Origin: Clostridia bacterium | Lineage (GTDB): Bacteria > Bacillota > Clostridia > Christensenellales > UBA1242 | Direction: 5' to 3' | Assembly (NCBI GenBank): GCA_017618475.1 | Contig: JAFZUF010000086.1 | Span: forward strand, 1-13,032 | Length of the DNA: 13,032 bases | Shown here: positions 6,332 to 11,852 of the stretch, in pieces | Numbering within the stretch: position 1 is the stretch's first letter | Layout: each line of letters begins with the position of its first letter | Notes under the pieces: generated by a model | The model's database searches: none | Seen by the model: the letters and a program-made list of their open reading frames with translations, nothing else | What the model was told of the DNA's origin: nothing | Program-made: the position numbers and the translations under genes

Positions 6332-6360
6332 AAAAACGACTTATCACAAGTCGTTTTTTT
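6332..6360. terminator. Bidirectional intrinsic terminator
   Basis: The stem AAAAACGACTT pairs with AAGTCGTTTTT around the loop ATCAC and runs into seven T on the plus strand. The minus strand also ends in a T run (TTTTTG). It therefore serves the 85-aa gene and the convergent minus-strand gene ending at 6390. Confidence 0.9.
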
Positions 6361-6389
6361 AGTGGTGTAACAAAACCTTGAATTAAAAA

Positions 6390-7106
6390 TTATTTTTCAC
6401 TGGTGCCAATGACTTTGCCGTCGTGGCTGACCACTACAAAATAGCGGTTACCGTCTTCGGTGACAAAGGAAACAAACCAGTAGGGAGTGTTGACAGTCGT
6501 GTTGTCGCACAAGATTTTGGTGGTACTTTCCATGTGGGTATTAGGATTTAAAACATTCTTTAAAGATTGACACGCAATTTCCAAGGCTGTTTCCCAAGTA
6601 ATTGCTTCTTCGGGCATGACGTTGGTTAAGGTTACGGTGCCAATTGTTTCGCCGTTGGCTTGGAAAGTAATGGTAACGTTAGCATTTGCGTCCAAAGTAT
6701 TTTCCAAGTCACCAGCATAGTTGTTGCCGTAGGGATTCTTTTCCAAAATCATAGTGATTGGTTCTTGTTCATCAATTTTAACTAAGGTAGTAATGCAGCC
6801 GTTGTAAACAATTTTGTCGTTGGTGGGTTCCACAGATAGAATGGTAAATGGGACGCTGGCGGTAGCAATGCCATCCGCTTGGTATTCGCTTTCACGGATA
6901 CCGCTGTATAATTGCACGTTGCCTAAATTGTTATCTGCACCGGCAGTTTTTAAATAAAAACGTGCTTCGGCAATGTTTTCCAATGCCATTTGGTAAGTAT
7001 CACTGCGTTTAAAATTAACTAAGCCAATAATGGTGACGGTCGCTGCCAAAACAATAATGCTGGCCGCAATCCAAAATTTTTTGTTAAAGATTTTTTTAAG
7101 TTTCAT
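6390..7106 (-). CDS. Membrane-anchored protein with PepSY-like C-terminus
   Basis: The 238-aa protein (from ATG 7106) has a Lys-rich N-terminus and one membrane segment (about 12-30, FWIAASIIVLAATVTIIG), so most of it should lie outside the cytoplasmic membrane. The middle is beta-rich without a known signature. The last 65 residues (ETALEIACQSL..., then PYWFVSFVTEDGNRYFVVVS and HDGKVIG) have the helix-strand-strand pattern of PepSY-like domains. This is a pattern match by eye, not a confirmed hit. Possible starts are TTG 7148, ATG 7112 and ATG 7106. A candidate promoter ending seven bases before 7106 favours that one. If the gene is instead read through from the gene starting at 7713, ATG 7112 is as good. 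No SD precedes either. Confidence 0.7.
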   Translation of the reverse strand: MKLKKIFNKKFWIAASIIVLAATVTIIGLVNFKRSDTYQMALENIAEARFYLKTAGADNNLGNVQLYSGIRESEYQADGIATASVPFTILSVEPTNDKIVYNGCITTLVKIDEQEPITMILEKNPYGNNYAGDLENTLDANANVTITFQANGETIGTVTLTNVMPEEAITWETALEIACQSLKNVLNPNTHMESTTKILCDNTTVNTPYWFVSFVTEDGNRYFVVVSHDGKVIGTSEK

Positions 7107-7113
7107 GCCCATG

Positions 7114-7143
7114 CTTATGGGGGGATTTGTAGAAATATGACAA
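7114..7143 (-). promoter_or_regulatory. Candidate promoter TTGTCA-N18-CATAAG (minus strand)
   Basis: On the minus strand TTGTCA (7143-7138) and CATAAG (7119-7114) are 18 bp apart, with seven bases from the -10 box to ATG 7106. The -35 is good and the -10 moderate (four of six). It fits the placement of the other promoters here, but it lies within a probable operon and is less secure. Confidence 0.35.
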
Positions 7144-7161
7144 ATCAATCAAGAATGAAAA

Positions 7162-7713
7162 CTATTTTTTATGGTACGTGAATTTAATCCGTAAAGCACG
7201 AGAACCACAACGAACCGTTAAATAACCGGTGGGGCGTACTTTTTCTTCGTCATTGCTAATAATGTAACCGTCTGTATCTAAGTTATCATTGGCGGTGTCT
7301 TTAATGTGTAAATAAAACAATCCTTGATAGTAATGTTCATCAACGGCGGGACCGTCTTCTTTGGCGCGAACTTCCAAAAACTTTTTGGCGTTATCGTCTA
7401 ATTCAAATTTAATTGGGTTGGCTAATGGACGATCAAGTGCGGTACTGGTGGATAACATAAAAGGTTCGTCCTTACTGATGGTACAAATGTAGTTCATGGG
7501 AGCAGTACCATCTAAGCCGGATAGGGATTTGTCCACAATTGTTAGTGCATTTGGGGTAACCGCCGCAGTGACTAAGTTATACATTAAAAGGCCAATCAAC
7601 AGTAACAAAACACCCAACCCCAAAATTACCCCACTGATAATTTTGTATTTTTTGGTCTTTGAGGCAGTTATTAGATCAAATTTGGGTTTTTCCCCATCAA
7701 ATATTTTCCCCAT
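7162..7713 (-). CDS. Uncharacterised single-pass membrane protein, 183 aa
   Basis: No family is recognised. A basic cytoplasmic stretch of about 23 residues is followed by one strongly hydrophobic segment (about 26-48, with SGVILGLGVLLLLIGLLMY) and a mostly beta-strand exterior domain ending in KFTYHKK. The topology resembles that of the downstream PepSY-like protein 55 bases away, and the two are probably co-transcribed and may work together at the membrane. An upstream TTG at 7737 would add eight residues but lies 5' of the predicted -10 box; ATG 7713, about five bases after the predicted transcription start, is preferred. Confidence 0.75.
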   Translation of the reverse strand: MGKIFDGEKPKFDLITASKTKKYKIISGVILGLGVLLLLIGLLMYNLVTAAVTPNALTIVDKSLSGLDGTAPMNYICTISKDEPFMLSTSTALDRPLANPIKFELDDNAKKFLEVRAKEDGPAVDEHYYQGLFYLHIKDTANDNLDTDGYIISNDEEKVRPTGYLTVRCGSRALRIKFTYHKK

Positions 7714-7725
7714 ATTTCCGGTGAT

Positions 7726-7754
7726 AGTATGCTGCAAAATTTGAATTTTAGCAA
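7726..7754 (-). promoter_or_regulatory. Promoter TTGCTA-N17-CATACT (minus strand)
   Basis: On the minus strand TTGCTA (7754-7749) and CATACT (7731-7726) are 17 bp apart, with ATG 7713 12 bases past the -10 box. The boxes interleave with those of the divergent MFS gene, so the two promoters cannot easily be occupied at once. Confidence 0.55.
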
Positions 7755-7761
7755 ATACAAT
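7732..7761 (+). promoter_or_regulatory. Promoter CTGCAA-N18-TACAAT
   Basis: CTGCAA at 7732-7737 and TACAAT at 7756-7761 are separated by 18 bp, and ATG 7770 is eight bases past the -10 box. The -10 is a five-of-six match and the -35 is weaker. Confidence 0.5.
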
Positions 7762-7769
7762 ATTAAAAG

Positions 7770-9152
7770 ATGAAAGTTACGCGCACTAATAAATTGGTTT
7801 ACGGCGTGGGAGCATTTGGTTACGGCACAGTTAACCAAACGCTGAATAACTTTTTAATGTTTTTTGGTACCGGCGTGTTGGGGCTGTCCGGTACGTCGAT
7901 GGGGTTAGCGATTGCATTATCTACCGTTTGGGACGCGGTTACCGATCCCTTGGTGGGTGCTATGTCCGACAATTACCGTGGGCGTTTTGGCAAACGGCAT
8001 ACTTTTATGCTAGTGGGGTGTTTGGCAGTTGCCGGGCTGAACCTCATGATTTGGCAAATCAATCCTGCGTGGAGTGAACTGACTAAATTTTTGGTGTTGT
8101 TGGTTGGTTTGTTGTTGATTGAAACTTTTAATACTGTTTATTCGACACCGTACGCCGCTTTAGGTTTTGATATGTGTCAAACCTATCATGCGCGCACCAG
8201 TATCCAAAGTTATAAAACAGTGTTTCAATCCGCTGCGTTGTTAGTACCGTCCGTTTTGATGGGGGTTGTTTTGCATCCGAAAGCCGTTGCCACTATGCAC
8301 ACCGCGGCGGGTGGTTATCATGTGATTGCCGCAATTACCAGTACTTTGTGTGTCGTTACAGCATTGATTACCATTGTTGGAACATTTCGCTTTCGTCATA
8401 CGGGGGGAATCGTGGTGGCTGGCTCCAAACCCAAAGGATCATTTTTCGCGGCATTTTTTGCAATTTTGGACAACCGCAACCGGGTGTTTTTAATTACTGC
8501 CTATGCGATAGCATTGTCGTGCAGTGCGTTTTTAACGACTTTGGGTATGCATGTGTTTACTTACACTTTTCATTTTACCACGTGGCAAATCTCCTTGGTA
8601 CTGGGGTGTTTGGTGGCGGGGGTTATCGGTGGACAACCGTTGTGGTGTTGGGTTAGTAACCGCTTGGGTAAGAAACGCACGGTACAAACCGCGCTGTGGG
8701 TGGTCTTATGTGGTGTGGCGGCGTTTGCTATGTTGTTGACTGCACGATTGCATTTAACCGTGGGTATAGTATTAATGTTATTGGCGTTGGATATTTTTAT
8801 GATTGCGGTGGGGGTAGGTTGTATTTATTCGTTGCCAATCAGTATGTTTGCTGACAATATTGCTTTGGAAAACACCGCGATGGCGACCGGCTTTTTGACT
8901 TTTTGTACTAAATGCACTAACGCCTTAGTCACTTTCATTGTGGGGTTGTTGTTAGATTTAATTGGTTTTCAAAGCGGCGTGGCCACCCAAACATGGCAAG
9001 TTAGTACCGCGCTTGGCTGGGTGTTGGTCGGCGGTGTCACGGTCGCGGGCTTAGGTGCGTGGTTGCTGTTTGGTAAGTACCAAGACCAAGCGGGGGAATC
9101 TAAAGCAACAAATGGTACCGCGGTGGTAAAAACCTTGGCACGATTTGATTGA
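7770..9152 (+). CDS. GPH-type MFS carrier (glycoside/cation symporter-like)
   Basis: The 460-aa protein has about twelve membrane segments and the hallmark of the glycoside-pentoside-hexuronide:cation symporter group. DAVTDPLVGAMSDNYRGRFGKRH (about 51-73) is the loop 2-3 signature with the usual D..TDP..G..SD and a Gly-Arg-x-Gly-Lys-Arg basic turn. TVYSTPYAALGFDM (about 122-135) matches the N.PY.al..e region. Members import sugars or related solutes with Na+ or H+. No glycosidase or sugar regulator is adjacent, so the substrate cannot be inferred. It is predicted to be leaderless, and its promoter overlaps that of the divergent membrane-protein operon, so their expression may be linked. The C-terminal tail after the last membrane segment is short and polar. 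Confidence 0.88.
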   Translation: MKVTRTNKLVYGVGAFGYGTVNQTLNNFLMFFGTGVLGLSGTSMGLAIALSTVWDAVTDPLVGAMSDNYRGRFGKRHTFMLVGCLAVAGLNLMIWQINPAWSELTKFLVLLVGLLLIETFNTVYSTPYAALGFDMCQTYHARTSIQSYKTVFQSAALLVPSVLMGVVLHPKAVATMHTAAGGYHVIAAITSTLCVVTALITIVGTFRFRHTGGIVVAGSKPKGSFFAAFFAILDNRNRVFLITAYAIALSCSAFLTTLGMHVFTYTFHFTTWQISLVLGCLVAGVIGGQPLWCWVSNRLGKKRTVQTALWVVLCGVAAFAMLLTARLHLTVGIVLMLLALDIFMIAVGVGCIYSLPISMFADNIALENTAMATGFLTFCTKCTNALVTFIVGLLLDLIGFQSGVATQTWQVSTALGWVLVGGVTVAGLGAWLLFGKYQDQAGESKATNGTAVVKTLARFD

Positions 9153-9177
9153 TTTTTTGTCAAAAATATTAGATAAT
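9149..9177 (+). promoter_or_regulatory. Promoter TTGATT-N17-GATAAT
   Basis: TTGATT at 9149-9154, overlapping the stop codon of the MFS gene, and GATAAT at 9172-9177 are 17 bp apart. ATG 9188 is ten bases past the -10 box, leaving a leader of about three to four bases. Confidence 0.55.
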
Positions 9178-9187
9178 AAAAAAACAA

Positions 9188-9976
9188 ATGAAAACGGGTT
9201 TGAAATACGGTGACAAAGTTTATTATTGCGACGAATTACACGATGAAGTCGTCGATTTTCGAATTAAAAAGAAACCGATTGACGAAAATTATTGTTACGA
9301 ACGTAAAGGTTTTTTTTATCGGTTAGGTAATTTCATTACTTACCGTTTGTTTTTAATTCCAGTAATTGGCATTTATAAATTTTTTGCCGGTGTGCGTGTT
9401 AAAAACCGTCAAGTATTAAAAAAGGTTAAGGGTGCATACTTTCTTTATGGCAACCATACTAACCAATTATGGGACGCGTTTACACCGACCTTTGTAACAT
9501 TTCCTAAGCAACCATATTTAATTGTGGGGGCGGACAATGTGTCACAACCGGTGCTGGGATACTTTACCAAAATGTGGGGCGCATTGCCATTGCCGGAAAA
9601 TTTTCAAGCCGCAAAAAATTTTAAGCGGGCACTTGACCATAAAATTCAAAAAGGCAGCCCGGTGGTAATTTACCCCGAAGAACACATGTGGCCGTACTAT
9701 ACAAAAATTCGTCCGTTTGAGGATAAGTCATTTACCTACCCAGTGAAATACAATGTACCCATGTTTACTTTGACAACCACCTATCGAAAACGTAAACTAG
9801 GTAAGAAACCACGCATGGACGTTTATGTTGATGGTCCCTTTTATCCTGACCAAAACTTAGATCCCAAGGTGGCACAAAAACAACTGCGTGATATTGCTCA
9901 CCAAACGATGTGCGCGCGTGCCGAACAGTCAAATTATGAATATTTGACCTACGTCAAAAAGGAGAAACATGATTAA
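9188..9976 (+). CDS. 1-acylglycerol-3-phosphate O-acyltransferase family protein (PlsC-like)
   Basis: The protein belongs to the LPLAT family, which transfers acyl chains to lysophospholipids or similar acceptors at the membrane face. The acceptor motif is YGNHTNQLWDAF (87-98), with His90 and Asp96 spaced HX5D rather than the textbook HX4D; I recall the longer spacing from related Firmicutes proteins. IYPEEHMWPYYTKIRPF (161-177) is the later conserved block. A hydrophobic segment at about 45-66 could anchor it. At 262 aa its length is normal. It is the first gene of an operon and overlaps the following glycosyltransferase by eight bases, which suggests joint action on a membrane glycolipid; that is inference. 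Confidence 0.87.
   Translation: MKTGLKYGDKVYYCDELHDEVVDFRIKKKPIDENYCYERKGFFYRLGNFITYRLFLIPVIGIYKFFAGVRVKNRQVLKKVKGAYFLYGNHTNQLWDAFTPTFVTFPKQPYLIVGADNVSQPVLGYFTKMWGALPLPENFQAAKNFKRALDHKIQKGSPVVIYPEEHMWPYYTKIRPFEDKSFTYPVKYNVPMFTLTTTYRKRKLGKKPRMDVYVDGPFYPDQNLDPKVAQKQLRDIAHQTMCARAEQSNYEYLTYVKKEKHD
9958..9964 (+). promoter_or_regulatory. Shine-Dalgarno AAAGGAG of the GT8 gene
   Basis: AAAGGAG lies four bases before ATG 9969, inside the last codons of the acyltransferase gene. It supports re-initiation or coupling at this operon-internal start. Confidence 0.8.
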
Positions 9977-10790
9977 CCTATTGTTTGCTGGAAACTATAA
10001 AATGTACGACGGAATTTTGTTGTGTTTGCTGTCCATGAGTAAATACACCAAGGAACCGTTGAATGTCTACGTTATGACCGCGGATATGACCGAAACCAAT
10101 CCAGAATATCGTCCGTTGACCGCGGAAAGTTGCGCCACGTTGGAAAAAGTTCTTAAGGGGAAAAACCCGGCCAACCAATTCCATCGCGTGGAAATGGGGC
10201 ACGAATTTAACGATTGGGTGGCTTCAATTGAACATGATGCATATGATCGTTTCCATTATACACCGTTTGCGTTGTTACGCTTGTTCTTGGAAAAAATTCC
10301 AAACTTACCCGACAAATTATTATACCTTGACACCGACATGATGATTAATGGTAACATTGCCGAATTATTTAACGAAGATTTAACCGGCTACGAAATGGGG
10401 GTCGTGTTAGACCGTTACGGCAAATTCTTCATTAACCGACATTATTTTAATTCGGGCATGCTGTTAATGAATTTACCCAAAATGCGTGAAACTAATTTAT
10501 TGGAAAAGACCAAAGAAATGTGTCGCACCAAAAAATTATATTTAAGTGATCAAAGCGCGTTAAACCGTTGTTCGGTTAGTGTTAAATATTTACCGCGTAA
10601 GTTCAACGAGCAAGGTGATTTGCGCGCGGATACGGTGGTACAACATTTTTCTAAGCGTTTTACAGTGTTCCCGTATTTTCACTTTAGTAATGTGAAGCCA
10701 TGGCAAGTTGAACAAGTCCATAAAATTCGTAAGAACCACGCCTATGATGATATTTATGAAGAATATCTGAAAATCAAAAACCAAAAATAA
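9969..10790 (+). CDS. Glycosyltransferase family 8 protein
   Basis: GT8 enzymes are retaining, metal-dependent glycosyltransferases of GT-A fold (for example LgtC galactosyltransferases and glycogenin). LLYLDTDMMINGNI (117-130) carries the DXD metal/nucleotide-sugar motif at 121-123. YFNSGMLLMNL (159-169) is the acceptor-side NSG motif. SDQSALN (193-199) and HFSNVKPW (238-245) are the expected C-terminal signatures. The N-terminus FAGNYKMYDGILLCLLSM matches the usual start. At 273 aa it is complete. Its product is probably a surface or lipid-linked glycan, given the coupled acyltransferase gene, but donor and acceptor are unknown. The stop lies close before the dus gene. Confidence 0.92.
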   Translation: MINLLFAGNYKMYDGILLCLLSMSKYTKEPLNVYVMTADMTETNPEYRPLTAESCATLEKVLKGKNPANQFHRVEMGHEFNDWVASIEHDAYDRFHYTPFALLRLFLEKIPNLPDKLLYLDTDMMINGNIAELFNEDLTGYEMGVVLDRYGKFFINRHYFNSGMLLMNLPKMRETNLLEKTKEMCRTKKLYLSDQSALNRCSVSVKYLPRKFNEQGDLRADTVVQHFSKRFTVFPYFHFSNVKPWQVEQVHKIRKNHAYDDIYEEYLKIKNQK

Positions 10791-10801
10791 GCGGGGTGTT
10801 C

Positions 10802-11671
10802 GTGGGAAAGTCTGTGCAAACATTATCGCCAGTTATTATTGCCGCACCGTTGGCGGGGTGGAGTGACTATGGCATGCGTTCGGTGTTGGTGGCGTGTGGG
10901 GCACGGGAAGTTTGGACTGAAATGATTAATGCAACCGCGTTAGTCCGTGGTAACGCGAAAACGATTGCGATGTTGAAAACCGACCGCGTGGCCGGTGTCC
11001 GTTATGTGGTGCAACTGTTTGGTCGTGAGCCGGCGGACTTTGTGACCGTGATTGAATCTGGCTTGTTGAAAGATTATGACGAAGTTAATTTGAACATGGG
11101 TTGTCCGGCGCCCAAAATTATCAAGAACCATTGCGGGTGTCAACTGATGCAACATCTCGATGATGCACGTCATTTAATTGAGTTGTGTGCGGCGGCGGTG
11201 AAGAAGACCCACCAAGCATTAAGCGTAAAAATGCGGTTAGGCTGGGATAAAGACATCGCCGTGAAATTTGCCCAAATGTGTGTTAAGGCGGGCGCCGAAC
11301 GATTGATTGTGCATGGGCGCTTAGGTGTGGATGGTTACCGTGGCGTGGCGGACTATGACGGGATTGCGCGTGTGAAAGCGGCGGTCAAGGTGCCGGTCAT
11401 TGCGAATGGCGATGTGCGCGACCGTGCCAGTTACGAAAACTGTTTGGTCGTAACCCATGCGGACGGTGTGATGGTCGGGCGAGCATTATGCGGTGCGCCG
11501 TGGAAAATTAATTTAGACGACCAAGTGCCAAGTTACGCCCGCATTGTTGAACTCATGCAAATGCAAAAGCGTTTACACAACGGCAACCCGAGTGACTTAA
11601 TTAAACATTGGCTGTGCTACCAAAAACAAATTAAAAAGTATTATCCGGAACAACCGTTACCGGTGTTATAA
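10802..11671 (+). CDS. dus: tRNA-dihydrouridine synthase (Dus/NifR3 type)
   Basis: Dus enzymes reduce uridines in the tRNA D-loop to dihydrouridine using FMN and NADPH. Visible motifs, numbered from GTG 10802: APLAGWSD (15-22), the catalytic Cys101 in NMGCP (98-102), VKMRLGW (142-148) with the FMN-binding Lys143, HGR (171-173), ANGD (201-204) and GVMVGRALCGAPW (222-234). At 289 aa it is shorter than the common 310-350 aa, with a reduced C-terminal helical domain (about 55 residues after GAPW). GTG at 10796 is also in frame, but it overlaps the only SD-like GGGG (10793-10796), so 10802 is preferred. It is the last gene of the acyltransferase-GT8-dus operon. Which of the bacterial Dus subfamilies it belongs to cannot be told. 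Confidence 0.93.
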   Translation: MGKSVQTLSPVIIAAPLAGWSDYGMRSVLVACGAREVWTEMINATALVRGNAKTIAMLKTDRVAGVRYVVQLFGREPADFVTVIESGLLKDYDEVNLNMGCPAPKIIKNHCGCQLMQHLDDARHLIELCAAAVKKTHQALSVKMRLGWDKDIAVKFAQMCVKAGAERLIVHGRLGVDGYRGVADYDGIARVKAAVKVPVIANGDVRDRASYENCLVVTHADGVMVGRALCGAPWKINLDDQVPSYARIVELMQMQKRLHNGNPSDLIKHWLCYQKQIKKYYPEQPLPVL

Positions 11672-11714
11672 TTTCCGCGTATGGTTCGGTAGTCCAGAAC
11701 AAATCCGAACTGGT

Positions 11715-11744
11715 AAAAAAGACGACTTTGGTCGTCTTTTTTTT
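11715..11744. terminator. Bidirectional intrinsic terminator
   Basis: GACGAC (11721-11726) pairs with GTCGTC (11731-11736) around TTTG. The stem is extended by A/T pairs and followed by eight T on the plus strand and six T on the minus strand. It ends the dus operon and can also stop transcripts of the convergent repeat gene. Confidence 0.92.
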
Positions 11745-11759
11745 ATGTTTATAAACGAT

Positions 11760-11777
11760 TTGTGCAATTATTGTGCA
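11760..11777 (+). repeat. Direct repeat TTGTGCA, one helical turn apart
   Basis: TTGTGCA occurs at 11760-11766 and 11771-11777, with starts 11 bp apart, immediately upstream of the -35 box at 11780. Such spacing is typical of tandem activator sites, but only two copies exist and the DNA is AT-rich. Confidence 0.35.
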
Positions 11778-11779
11778 TT

Positions 11780-11808
11780 TTGACACCATTTTTATTTGAC
11801 GATATAGT
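11780..11808 (+). promoter_or_regulatory. Orphan near-consensus promoter TTGACA-N17-TATAGT
   Basis: TTGACA at 11780-11785 and TATAGT at 11803-11808 have a 17-bp spacer; only one of twelve box positions differs from consensus. It faces the 3' end of the minus-strand repeat gene. Downstream there are only a seven-codon GTG frame (11814, VESECVI) and an 11-codon ATG frame (11825-11860), neither resembling a gene. It could drive an antisense RNA or be left over from a lost gene. Confidence 0.6.
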
Positions 11809-11852
11809 TATTTGTGGAAAGTGAATGTGTAATCTAATCATAAGGATCACTG

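Noticed and set aside
7714..7737. TTG start adding eight residues to the 183-aa membrane protein
   Set aside because: It lies 5' of the -10 box CATACT; ATG 7713 follows the predicted start by about five bases.
11683..11710. Attenuator made of competing hairpins after dus (GTTCGG/CCGAAC versus GTTC/GAAC)
   Set aside because: Both stems are short, follow the last gene of the operon and precede an ordinary terminator; no regulated gene lies downstream.
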